From an uncultured Planctomyces sp. (GTDB lineage: Bacteria > Planctomycetota > Planctomycetia > Planctomycetales > Planctomycetaceae), in the NCBI GenBank assembly GCA_937904325.1, contig CALGTK010000469.1, positions 1-43,974 of the forward strand: a DNA stretch of 43,974 nt, in the 5' to 3' direction. Below, in pieces: positions 9,155 to 17,345 of this stretch. Under the pieces are notes generated by a model. That model saw only the letters and a program-made list of their open reading frames with translations, was not told where the DNA came from and made no database searches. Position 1 is the stretch's first letter; every line of letters starts with the position of its first letter. Made by a program: the position numbers and the translations under genes.

Positions 9155-9952
9155 ATGACGATTTCCGCCGACTTTACATCGCGGTGGTTTGACCTGGAAC
9201 GTCTGCGCGAGGATTCGTTCATTAACGAAGTCGAATTCCGTCGCGAATGTGTCTCGACAAACGACCTTGCGCTCTCGCTGACGGCTGACAATCAGTCTTC
9301 GACGCTGGTGCTCACTGATTCGCAAACCGGCGGTCGCGGTCGCGGCAACAATCAATGGTGGGCTCGCGACGGATCCTTGACGTTTTCACTTCGACTGATG
9401 CCGGCAGATTTTTCAGTCGTCCACAAAAAATGGCCTCTCGTTTCGCTGACAACCGCCATCGCAGTTGCCGACATGCTGGCAGAATTCGCACCGCATCAAA
9501 CGGTTGGCCTCAAATGGCCGAATGACGTTTTCATGAACGGTCGAAAAATCTGCGGCATCCTCGTAGAACCGCCGAAAGGCTCAACATCTGAACTAGTCAT
9601 CGGAGTCGGCATCAATGTTGCCAATTCACTCAGCAAGGCACCGCAAGAAGTACGAAAAATCGCCACTTCAATCGTTGACGAAACTGACAATGAATTCAGC
9701 CCGTCTGACGTGCTGCTGAAGTTCCTCCAGCATTTCGAAACACTGATCCGTCACCTCGGCAGCGAGTCACTGAATCTCAGCGAGCGCTGGCAGCAGCAAT
9801 GCACTTTGACCGGACATCAGATTTCGATCGAATCCGGCGACCGCCAGATCGCAGGCCTGTGTCGCGGAATTTCTGACACTGGCGCCATCAACGTCGAAAC
9901 TGACGGCGTCATCCGACCCTGGTATGGCGGAATCGTCCGACGGATTGAATAA
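9155..9952 (+). CDS. birA: Biotin-[acetyl-CoA-carboxylase] ligase, no DNA-binding domain
   Basis: A 265-residue enzyme that activates biotin with ATP and transfers it to the biotin carboxyl carrier protein. The biotinyl-AMP loop is GGRGRGNNQWWA (59-70), the core motif is LKWPNDVFMNGRKICGILVE (118-137), and a small C-terminal SH3-like domain follows. There is no N-terminal winged helix, so this is a monofunctional ligase rather than a biotin repressor. The first 20 residues are a short extension. The ATG is two bases after the stop of the thioredoxin-NHL gene; translation is probably coupled. Confidence 0.95.
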   Translation: MTISADFTSRWFDLERLREDSFINEVEFRRECVSTNDLALSLTADNQSSTLVLTDSQTGGRGRGNNQWWARDGSLTFSLRLMPADFSVVHKKWPLVSLTTAIAVADMLAEFAPHQTVGLKWPNDVFMNGRKICGILVEPPKGSTSELVIGVGINVANSLSKAPQEVRKIATSIVDETDNEFSPSDVLLKFLQHFETLIRHLGSESLNLSERWQQQCTLTGHQISIESGDRQIAGLCRGISDTGAINVETDGVIRPWYGGIVRRIE

Positions 9953-10020
9953 AGCCGCATCTGGATGAAATCGACCTTAGCAATCGGAAATAACAAACGT
10001 CTCCCGCCGCCTCTTAAAAC

Positions 10021-11070
10021 TCACAGCGACTTCAGCCAGGCAGTCAGCAGCGCCGGATACGCAGCCAGGTCATCCTTATGCGCCATCTCTGTAATCGTAT
10101 GGATATATTTTATCGGGCAGGCAAAGGCAACGGTTCGCACGCCTCGCCGAGTCCTCTGAATGGCAGCCCCGTCCTGGCCGCCTCGAGCAAGAATGCCCCG
10201 CTGAGTCTTAATGTTCTCGTCCCTGGCGACGGCTTCAATTTCCTCGATCAAGGCAATATCGCCGATCATCGATGAGTCCATGATGTGCAGGCACAGGCCA
10301 TCGCCGGCGACAGTGACTCGCTCTTCGTCAGGAACGCCCGGAATCTTGCAACACAGGGTCGTGTCACAGGCAATCGCATAGTCTGGTTCAATCTCGTAGG
10401 CGGCTGGAAACGCTCCTCTCAAGCCGACTTCTTCCTGAACCGTCCACGCGGCGTAGATATCGCAGTTATGATGCTCAAGGGCCTCGATCGCTCGAATCTG
10501 CGCCCAGCAACCAACTCGATTATCCAGGCACTGCGAAACAACGCTGTTCCCAACTTCCGAGAACGGACCATCCAGCACCACCATGTCGCCAACCTGAACT
10601 TTTTCCTTCACGGTGTCACCGGGAAGGCTGAGGTCGATAAAGAATTCCGAAATCTCCGGCACCTTCTTCTTTTCAGATTCCGAAGCGATGTGAATTGGTT
10701 TCCCTCCGGGATTCATCACACCGGGCAGTTCACCACCAGCCGTGCAGATTCGAACCCGTCGAGCGAAAAGGTTACGAGTGTCAAAACCACCGACCGGAAT
10801 CACTCGGACAAAACCGTCGTCGCTGATATGCCGAACGAGAAAGCCGATCTGGTCCATGTGAGCTGCCAGCATAACTCGCGGCGGCTTGTCGGGAGCATCT
10901 TCGCTGTCCTTTGGTCGAGCTTTCCGAACACCAATCAGCGAGCCCATTGCGTCAGTCGTCAGCTCGTCGAAAAGCTGCTTATCTTCAACATATGATTTGA
11001 TGACTTCACGAATGCGGGCCTCGCGACCAGGAACAGAAGGCGTCTGAGTCAATTGTTCAAGCAACTGCAT
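10021..11070 (-). CDS. M42-family metallo-aminopeptidase
   Basis: A 349-residue cytoplasmic peptidase of the M42 (glutamyl aminopeptidase/TET) family. The binuclear metal site is complete: H71 and D73 in AAHMDQIG, D183 in CLDNRVG, E213-E214 in VQEEVGLRG, D236 in ACDTT, and H324 in KYIHT. Members form dodecameric tetrahedral shells that trim peptides from the N-terminus. AAGGAG lies eight bases before the ATG. Proteins of this family are sometimes labelled endoglucanase, for which the sequence gives no support. It is downstream of nothing obvious and separate from the kinase/regulator operon, which ends 3' to 5' toward it. Confidence 0.94.
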   Translation of the reverse strand: MQLLEQLTQTPSVPGREARIREVIKSYVEDKQLFDELTTDAMGSLIGVRKARPKDSEDAPDKPPRVMLAAHMDQIGFLVRHISDDGFVRVIPVGGFDTRNLFARRVRICTAGGELPGVMNPGGKPIHIASESEKKKVPEISEFFIDLSLPGDTVKEKVQVGDMVVLDGPFSEVGNSVVSQCLDNRVGCWAQIRAIEALEHHNCDIYAAWTVQEEVGLRGAFPAAYEIEPDYAIACDTTLCCKIPGVPDEERVTVAGDGLCLHIMDSSMIGDIALIEEIEAVARDENIKTQRGILARGGQDGAAIQRTRRGVRTVAFACPIKYIHTITEMAHKDDLAAYPALLTAWLKSL

Positions 11071-11178
11071 CGTGATGCTCCTTCATCTGCATTGAGGATA
11101 TTTCATCGGTTGAAAGCAAACACTGCTCTCATCATACGACGAGAGCAGCAGTTTAAGCGTGACCCGTCATTCGCGTCA

Positions 11179-12603
11179 TCACGCATCATCTTCGCCGGTG
11201 ATTCCGTGATTCTTCAACTTCTGCCGGAGAGTTGCTCGATGCAGACCGAGCAGCCTCGCCGCCGCTGCCCGATTATTCCGGCAATGAGCGAGCACCGCGT
11301 TCAACAACGGCGGCTCGACCAATTGCAGCACGTCTTCGTAAAGAGCGGCCTCGGAATCGGCACCGTCCAACGGCTGAAGTTGCTCGGATGCCCACCGGAC
11401 AATCTCACGCTGCAGCACATCACTGCTCGATGCCGACCGCGTCGTTGTCGAGTCGGCGGGCGGAAGATGAGAAGCCTCAATCGTACCGCCACGCGACATG
11501 ATGGCCGCATGCTCGACCGCGTTCCGAAGCTCACGCACATTGCCCGGCCAGGGTCGACCACTAAGTTCCAGCAACGCCGACGACGACAGCGTGCCGTCCG
11601 TCGATTTTCCTGCCATGAGGCTCAAAAAATGCCGAGCAAGATCGGGGATATCTTCGGGACGTTCACGCAGCGGTGGTAACTCGATCTTCACTACGCCCAA
11701 TCGGAAGTAGAGGTCTTCTCGAAACAGCCCTTCTTCGATCAACCTCCCGAGGTCACGGTTCGTTGCGGCCACGACTCGAAATCCACACTGTCGAGGCTCT
11801 GCAGACCCAACTGGGACGATCTCCTGATGTTCAATCGTCCGAAGAAGTTTGAGCTGCACGGCGGTGGGCACATCGCCAATCTCATCAAGCAGGATCGTCC
11901 CACTTCCGGCGATCTCCAGAATCCCTTTCCGCTCGCCGGTCGCGCCGAGAAACGCACCTTTGACATGGCCGAACAACTCACTCTCCACCGATGCCTCATT
12001 CATCGCCGCGAGACTGACCGGCATAAATGGCTCGGAACTTCGAGGGCTGTGTCGATGAATGGCCCGCGCGACAAGTTCCTTCCCCGTTCCACTTTCACCT
12101 GTAATAAGAACTGGAGCGTCCGACTGAGCGACAAACGCAATCTGTTTGAACACGGCCTGCATCGCAGGTGAAGAACCAACAATCGTTTCTGCCAGTGCAG
12201 CGTCATCGGAATCGCCCTCGGGACTGGCAGTCCTCGTCGCGTGACGATGCTCCAGCGCCCGACGAACGACATCGTTGGCGTCCGACAACTCGAACGGTTT
12301 CGTGAGATAGTCAAACGCGCCTTCCTCGACCGCTCGAACAGCCGTTTCCAGGTTGCCAAACGCGGTCATCACCACGACCGGAGCATCGTTAGATTTCGCT
12401 TTAAGCTGCTTCAAAGCAGACAGTCCATCCATGCCAGGCAAACGAACATCCAGAACAATCGTGTCAGGCAAACACTTCGGAGCGACCTTCAGAGCCTCTT
12501 CGGCCGACGAAGCGATCGTCACCTCGTGACCTTCCCCACGAAGCAATTCGCGAAATCCCCAGCAGATCGCAGGTTCGTCATCGACGACCAGAACATGGCT
12601 CAT
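11179..12603 (-). CDS. NtrC-family sigma54-type response regulator with GAFLGA loop
   Basis: A 474-residue regulator in three domains. The receiver has D9, D52 (IVLDVRLPGMDG), T80 and K102. The AAA+ domain has Walker A GESGTGKE (169-176), Walker B GTILLDEIGD (235-244), sensor ATNRDL and arginine-finger segment FREDLYFRL. The C-terminal Fis-type helix-turn-helix is NRAAAARLLGLHRATLRQKL. The sigma54-contacting loop reads GAFLGA (216-221) where the family has GAFTGA; the codon at the variable position is CTC. The threonine is critical for sigma54 remodelling in studied members, so this protein may be impaired, compensated, or work differently. The gene begins three bases after the stop of the histidine kinase gene, and the pair forms an operon. 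Confidence 0.95.
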   Translation of the reverse strand: MSHVLVVDDEPAICWGFRELLRGEGHEVTIASSAEEALKVAPKCLPDTIVLDVRLPGMDGLSALKQLKAKSNDAPVVVMTAFGNLETAVRAVEEGAFDYLTKPFELSDANDVVRRALEHRHATRTASPEGDSDDAALAETIVGSSPAMQAVFKQIAFVAQSDAPVLITGESGTGKELVARAIHRHSPRSSEPFMPVSLAAMNEASVESELFGHVKGAFLGATGERKGILEIAGSGTILLDEIGDVPTAVQLKLLRTIEHQEIVPVGSAEPRQCGFRVVAATNRDLGRLIEEGLFREDLYFRLGVVKIELPPLRERPEDIPDLARHFLSLMAGKSTDGTLSSSALLELSGRPWPGNVRELRNAVEHAAIMSRGGTIEASHLPPADSTTTRSASSSDVLQREIVRWASEQLQPLDGADSEAALYEDVLQLVEPPLLNAVLAHCRNNRAAAARLLGLHRATLRQKLKNHGITGEDDA

Positions 12604-12606
12604 GAC

Positions 12607-14109
12607 TTACGAAACCTCTCGGCTGGAAAGTTCTAATTCAGCCGCAACACGCTGAGCCGGCACAGAAAACCGAAACACCGTCAATCCGTCGCGACGTTCC
12701 CACGACAATTTACCACCGGCGGTCTCCGCCGCGCTCTTCGCTAACGCCAAGCCAAGTCCAACACCTTCCGGTTTCGACGTTACAAACGGCTCGAACAGCG
12801 AATCGCTGATCTCAGACGCGGGGCCGTCACCTGAATCTCTGACTTCAACGGCAATCGCCCGCTGATACAAACGGTTGTCCGATGCGGACTCAGCCGGAAG
12901 CTCGTCCTCGTTGGATTCACGCTCAGGCAAAACGACGATCTCGACTCGACCACCTTCGCCCGCCGCTTCCAGTGCATTGAGTGAAAGATTCAAAACCGCG
13001 GTGCGAAATCCATCAGCATCCGCAATCTCCCGTGCAGCACCTTCCGGAACATCGACCAGAAGTGTCACTCGAAAATGCTCACACTGCACGGAGATCAATC
13101 GCTCAATTTCTCGAACGGCGTCGGTCAGCTTCGTCGATTGAACAGGCTCGACTTCCTGCCGGCTTAGCGACAGCAGGCCTCGAATTTGTTCTTCCGTCAG
13201 CGAGAGCTGATGCAGCGCAACGTTCAACGTGTCGTCGCTCTTCGCTTCTGCAGCGCCGGTTGCGACATCCGAACTAAGCAGACATCGCTTCTGATGAAGC
13301 TGCACTGCCATGCGTGCGCCGGCCACGGCGTTCCGCAACTGATGAGCAAGACCGCCGGCCAATTGAGCCAGCAAACGAACTCGTTCGGTGTGCTGGATTG
13401 TGTGCCGTAGTTCTTTGAGTTGCTCCGAAAGGCTGCCTGCTGAAGCAATCAGATCGTCGACCTCATCCAGCCGCTCACACTCGTCGGCCCCAACGTCCGG
13501 TTTGTCAGGAAAACGGCCAGCGGCAACTTCTTCCAGCAACGCTCGCACGCCGTTGATCCGACGAGAAATCCGATCCGCCAGCCAGGCAGAAATGCACGCC
13601 ATCACGATCACCGTCCCGCTCCCCACAACCAGCGGCGGCCAGATGGCCGTCCAGCGAGCTTCCTTCCAACTGGCTTCGGGATAAAGCACAAGCAACGTTG
13701 TCACCGGCCCGGCTCGTTCCGCTGCAACGCGAGCCGCAAAACACGCCCCCAACTCGGTATCAACCCGAGGAAGCTGGGTCATCGAACTCTCTGAAGAGAT
13801 CACAGGCGCAGATCTCGCAGCCTGTGCAATCTCCTCCGGACCGCCTAATGTCGACGCCACTGGTCGGTCGTCACGATCGAGTGCCAGGAACTCCGCCCCG
13901 GACAACCCGCTCATTTTTTCCAGAATCGCGTCTGTGTATGTCAGCCTGAAATCAGACAACGTCTCGACGACATTCTGAATCCTCAGCAGCGTCTGCTCTT
14001 CCGTCCGACGCACCGCCAACCAGGCCGAGGTCATCGCGATAATCGCAACGGCCGCAACCATCGTCGCCGAAAACGGCAGCAGAATCTGAATTCGAATAGG
14101 ACGCCGCAA
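12607..14109 (-). CDS. NtrB/AtoS-like sensor histidine kinase
   Basis: A 500-residue inner-membrane kinase and cognate partner of the downstream regulator. Transmembrane segments lie at about 8-33 and 155-178 and enclose a periplasmic sensor domain of about 120 residues. A HAMP-like linker (180-235) is followed by the H-box AGGLAHQLRNAVAGAR with H256; the usual Glu after His is Gln here. The ATPase domain has the N-box LNLSLNALEAAGEGG, G1 box VRDSGDG and G2 box GVGLGLALAKSAAE. The start is a TTG at 14109; the preceding bases carry only a weak ribosome-binding site, so the exact start is open. The ligand sensed is unknown. Confidence 0.93.
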   Translation of the reverse strand: MRRPIRIQILLPFSATMVAAVAIIAMTSAWLAVRRTEEQTLLRIQNVVETLSDFRLTYTDAILEKMSGLSGAEFLALDRDDRPVASTLGGPEEIAQAARSAPVISSESSMTQLPRVDTELGACFAARVAAERAGPVTTLLVLYPEASWKEARWTAIWPPLVVGSGTVIVMACISAWLADRISRRINGVRALLEEVAAGRFPDKPDVGADECERLDEVDDLIASAGSLSEQLKELRHTIQHTERVRLLAQLAGGLAHQLRNAVAGARMAVQLHQKRCLLSSDVATGAAEAKSDDTLNVALHQLSLTEEQIRGLLSLSRQEVEPVQSTKLTDAVREIERLISVQCEHFRVTLLVDVPEGAAREIADADGFRTAVLNLSLNALEAAGEGGRVEIVVLPERESNEDELPAESASDNRLYQRAIAVEVRDSGDGPASEISDSLFEPFVTSKPEGVGLGLALAKSAAETAGGKLSWERRDGLTVFRFSVPAQRVAAELELSSREVS

Positions 14110-14309
14110 TGGATTCGACTTTCAAAGGTTTCTGGCGGACAAATGTCGAGCGCATCAGACTTCACTAAATAATCGTCGGATGAGACCGAAACGCAGCTGA
14201 ATCAGCATCCGAATTGCGAAACAGCTTAACGGCACTTCCAGACGGTTTCCCCACACAAGCCACAAATCCAATGCCAAGAACCTGCACAAAATGTTGAAAG
14301 GCAGTCAGT

Positions 14310-14813
14310 ATTCGGCCCTTCCAACTCTGGAATGGGCGATGCTCATCGTGTGGGGCAGGCGTTTCTATCGGCGCGAGGATTGAAGATCTTGACCGCCCTG
14401 CCCCTACTTCCAAAGAGATCATTGACTTCCTTCGGCACATGGATGATCTCAACACGCTTCGAAAATCCCACGGGCTAACGATGCAATTGGGGGCACTTTT
14501 TCTCTTCGCGCACATGCTCTTCGGAATCGGAATGGGCAGTGGATTCATCGAGCCACACTTTGGAGTAATCTCCTGGGTCGTGATGACAATTCTGCTCGTC
14601 ACAATTGGCAACAAAGAATTCGAAACACGATGTCCGCAATGCAATCAACCATTCGCATACAGGACTGTACTCGGCTTCCGATTTCCATCTCGGGTCGCCG
14701 ATCGTTGTGCTCACTGTGGTTTGCGAGCTCTCTCTCAGGACGATATTCGGCGTGCAACCGAAGGCGAACGAGCGTGGGAACCACGTGATTCTGAGGTAGA
14801 CGATTCCGCATAA
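14310..14813 (+). CDS. Small membrane protein with zinc ribbons; start uncertain (ATT 14310 or ATG 14439)
   Basis: From the ATG at 14439 the product is 124 residues: two transmembrane helices (about 15-36 and 41-58), then a cytoplasmic zinc ribbon CPQC (66-69) and CAHC (90-93). That ATG has no Shine-Dalgarno site. The same frame is open for 47 codons upstream to a TGA at 14295-14297. This upstream part encodes plausible protein, including RPFQLWNGRCSSCGAG with another CxxC pair, but it contains no ATG, GTG or TTG. An ATT at 14310 lies eight bases after AAAGG and could serve as a rare start, giving about 167 residues. I therefore give the longer span. Function unknown; membrane zinc-ribbon proteins of this type are often uncharacterised. 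Confidence 0.65.
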   Translation: MRPFQLWNGRCSSCGAGVSIGARIEDLDRPAPTSKEIIDFLRHMDDLNTLRKSHGLTMQLGALFLFAHMLFGIGMGSGFIEPHFGVISWVVMTILLVTIGNKEFETRCPQCNQPFAYRTVLGFRFPSRVADRCAHCGLRALSQDDIRRATEGERAWEPRDSEVDDSA

Positions 14814-14929
14814 CGGATTAGAGATTCGGGTCGAAATCGATTGCCTCGAATGAGGAGCCATTCTGCCCGAACCCTGCTACGATCCTGCATATCACAACTT
14901 TTTGAACTACCACAGGAGAAGACAAACAG

Positions 14930-15214
14930 ATGATTACCGTTGGAATGAACTACCACGTCATCGAGGGAAAACAGCAGGACTTCGAAGACAAGTTTGCTGG
15001 CGTCATTGACGCTTTGAACGCTGCCGAAGGGCACACCGAATCCACCCTGTGGAAAGACGTCAAAGACAGCGCGTCTTACCTGATCACCAGCGAGTGGTCG
15101 GACGAAGCCGCTTTCTCTGCCTTCATCCAGAGCGACGCTTTCCGAGCAGTGACGAACTGGGGCAAGGAACAAATCCTCTCCGACCGTCCTCGTCACAAGA
15201 TTTACAAGACATAG
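14930..15214 (+). CDS. ABM-family (antibiotic biosynthesis monooxygenase-like) protein
   Basis: A 94-residue dimeric ferredoxin-like fold protein of the ABM family: MITVGMNYHVIEGKQQDFE at the start, then the helix around FEDKFAGVIDAL, and SEWSDEAAFSAFIQSDAF as the conserved core. AGGAG lies about ten bases before the ATG. Family members include haem-degrading and quinol-forming monooxygenases as well as proteins with no known activity. No haem- or substrate-binding signature is decisive here. It is monocistronic and converges on the RecQ-like gene. Confidence 0.9.
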   Translation: MITVGMNYHVIEGKQQDFEDKFAGVIDALNAAEGHTESTLWKDVKDSASYLITSEWSDEAAFSAFIQSDAFRAVTNWGKEQILSDRPRHKIYKT

Positions 15215-15245
15215 TGGATGCGATGGGCCATGCGGAGATCGCCTG

Positions 15246-15258
15246 AGCCTGTCAGGCT
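15246..15258. repeat. Short palindrome after the ABM gene
   Basis: AGCCTG (15246-15251) and CAGGCT (15253-15258) are perfect inverted copies around one base, followed on the plus strand by GACTTTTG. It lies 31 bases after the ABM stop and could be a weak intrinsic terminator, though the T-run is short and offset. Confidence 0.35.
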
Positions 15259-15266
15259 GACTTTTG

Positions 15267-15350
15267 AACGCAGAGATCGCAGAGGCAAAACACGCAGAGG
15301 AATGGGAGACATTTTCGTTTCCTCTGCGGGGCCTCAGCGATCTCTGCGTT
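15267..15350. repeat. 84-bp nested palindromic element between convergent genes
   Basis: The outer arms are 15267-15286 (AACGCAGAGATCGCAGAGGC) and 15331-15350, which match as inverted repeats over 20 bases with one mismatch. The inner arms are CGCAGAGGAA (15293-15302) and TTCCTCTGCG (15319-15328), a perfect 10-bp pair. The whole element folds into one long hairpin. It ends eight bases before the recQ stop codon and lies 52 bases after the ABM stop. From memory, imperfect GCAGAG-rich palindromes of this look recur in many environmental bacterial genomes as dispersed repeats. It may also terminate transcription from both sides. Confidence 0.75.
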
Positions 15351-15357
15351 GGTCTTG

Positions 15358-17289
15358 TCATTCGGCCGAGAATAGCTCGTCGGCACGTTCCAGAACTGCT
15401 CGGTACGACACGCTTTCGAATACGCCGAACAGTGGGTTCTTTGTCAGCTTTGCGCGGGTCAGTTTCGGCGAGCCGATGCCGCAGAGAAATCGAGTGAGAC
15501 GCGACGGCGAGCCGAGAGCATCCCGATTCTGGTCTCGAACCTCCTCGGCGTTTTGCCAGAGTGATTCCGACATCTCCGGCTGCGGACGTGAGACATCTTC
15601 CGTAACGGGCGCATCGGCAAGGCACTGCGAGCAGTGGCCGCAGTCGTGTTCCAGCGGTTCGCCGAAGTAGGCACCGAGTCTCGACACCTGACAGCCTGTG
15701 GCCGTTGCCTGGTCGATCACGTCGCCCAGTCGTTCCAGATCCCGTTTTTCTCGACGCTTCATCCGATCGCAAAGATCGTCGATCACCGGGGCGGGATTGT
15801 CCGTTTGTTTCAACCGTCGGTAGCGATGCATCAGGCCGCTCGGCTTCAGCTCGATCATGCCCTGCTCAGCTAGATAATCAAACGCCTTGACGACTCGCAT
15901 TCGGTCGGAGCCGGCCTCTCTCGCCGCCTGATCGATATCGACAGTGCACCATTTTCTTGACTTCGTAACCTGCTTGAAAACGGTCGTCAGGAACTGTCGA
16001 CGCTGGTCATCAAAGTTGGACAGAATCTGCTCAGACGTCTGTAACGGAATGAACTGGTACTGCGAATAAATTGGCGTCGTTTCTTCGATCCAGCCATCGA
16101 GTTCCAGGTAGGTGATCAGCGTGCGCATCACCAAAGGTCGCATGTCGATCGAATTCGAGAGTGCATACTGACTAACCGCGATTTCGTCATCGGACTCCAG
16201 CATTTTCCCAATAAGTCCAGCCACGCTTTCCCGTTCCGGAGTGTCTCCAAAAATGAAATTTTCCAGCGTGTTTAGATCAGCCGGGCAGAAGAGCAGTTCA
16301 CAAATGGACGTTTCACCGTCCCGTCCTGCTCTGCCAATTTCCTGAGAATAGTTTTCGAGACTCTTTGGCAGGTTGTAGTGGTAAACATAACGTATATCTG
16401 ATTTGTCGATTCCCATTCCAAACGCGATCGTCGCAACGATGATCGAATCGTCTGAAGACATGAACCAGTCCTGTCGAGCAACGCGTTCGTCATCCTTCAT
16501 GCCTGCGTGATAGGCTTTTGCCGAGAAACCTGCTTCCGCAAGCCTCACCGCCACTTCTTCGGCCGTCCGTTGCAGCGTGACGTAAACAATGGTCGGTCCT
16601 GCGTGCCTGACTTTCAGTTTTGAAATGAGAAGTCGATCGCGGTCGACTTCTTCGACAACCTCACTGAGCAACGTAAGATTCGAACGGTAGAACGGAATTC
16701 GTACGGCACATTCAGATTCGATCGTGAAGAACTTACAAATATCCGTCAGGACCTGCGGCGTTGCGGTCGCCGTGAGAGCCAGCACGGCATCGGCGTTGCA
16801 CTCGTCCGCGAACTTCGCCAGCTTGAGATAGTCCGGTCGAAAGTTGTGCCCCCACTCTGAAATGCAATGTGCCTCGTCGACCGCAAACAGAGACACATTA
16901 ACTTGCGATAGAAGTCCGCGGAATCGCTCGTTTGTAAAACGCTCCGGCGCAACGTACAGCAGTTTCAATTCACCGCTGCGCAGTCGCCGCGTCACGACTC
17001 GATACTCGTCAACGCTCAGCGTCGAATCCAGCCGCGCCGCTGAGATGTTTCGAGCCAGTAACGCGTCAATCTGATCCTTCATCAGAGCGATCAGCGGCGA
17101 GACAACAAGCGTCACGCCCGGCAGCAACAACGCCGGCAATTGATAGCAAAGCGACTTGCCACCACCAGTCGGAAAGACCGCGGCCGACGACCGCCCGGCA
17201 ACCAGATTCTCGATGATCTGCAATTGCCCCGGCCGAAACTCAGCAAACCCGAATTGCTCAAGCAGAGTACTCTGAATCTGATCGCTCAT
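15358..17289 (-). CDS. RecQ-like ATP-dependent DNA helicase
   Basis: A 643-residue superfamily-2 helicase taken from the ATG at 17289; an upstream ATG at 17349 would add 20 residues of unlike composition. The helicase core has FRPGQ, Walker A FPTGGGKS, DEAH box VDEAHCISEWGHNFRP, motif III LTATATP, motif V ATIAFGMGIDKSDIR and motif VI QEIGRAGRDG. After the core come about 200 residues with winged-helix character. Only then comes the RecQ-type zinc cluster, GCQVSRLGAYFGE followed by CGHCSQC. In canonical RecQ the zinc cluster directly follows the core. A C-terminal segment with GIGSPKLTRAKLTKNPLFG resembles the tail of RecQ-like proteins. RecQ unwinds DNA 3' to 5' in repair and recombination. 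The gene follows the sulfatase gene on the same strand. Confidence 0.93.
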   Translation of the reverse strand: MSDQIQSTLLEQFGFAEFRPGQLQIIENLVAGRSSAAVFPTGGGKSLCYQLPALLLPGVTLVVSPLIALMKDQIDALLARNISAARLDSTLSVDEYRVVTRRLRSGELKLLYVAPERFTNERFRGLLSQVNVSLFAVDEAHCISEWGHNFRPDYLKLAKFADECNADAVLALTATATPQVLTDICKFFTIESECAVRIPFYRSNLTLLSEVVEEVDRDRLLISKLKVRHAGPTIVYVTLQRTAEEVAVRLAEAGFSAKAYHAGMKDDERVARQDWFMSSDDSIIVATIAFGMGIDKSDIRYVYHYNLPKSLENYSQEIGRAGRDGETSICELLFCPADLNTLENFIFGDTPERESVAGLIGKMLESDDEIAVSQYALSNSIDMRPLVMRTLITYLELDGWIEETTPIYSQYQFIPLQTSEQILSNFDDQRRQFLTTVFKQVTKSRKWCTVDIDQAAREAGSDRMRVVKAFDYLAEQGMIELKPSGLMHRYRRLKQTDNPAPVIDDLCDRMKRREKRDLERLGDVIDQATATGCQVSRLGAYFGEPLEHDCGHCSQCLADAPVTEDVSRPQPEMSESLWQNAEEVRDQNRDALGSPSRLTRFLCGIGSPKLTRAKLTKNPLFGVFESVSYRAVLERADELFSAE

Positions 17290-17345
17290 GTTTTCTACCC
17301 AGCCACCCAATGAAAACATCAGTTTACACTGCTGGGCTGCCGGTG

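Noticed and set aside
14165-14644. Minus-strand ORF of 159 codons opposite the zinc-ribbon gene
   Set aside because: It overlaps the better-supported plus-strand gene and its sequence is Ser/Arg-rich shadow type.
15267-15350. CRISPR-like or IS-end interpretation of the repeated GCAGAG motif
   Set aside because: It is a single nested palindrome with no spacers, no direct-repeat series and no transposase gene nearby.
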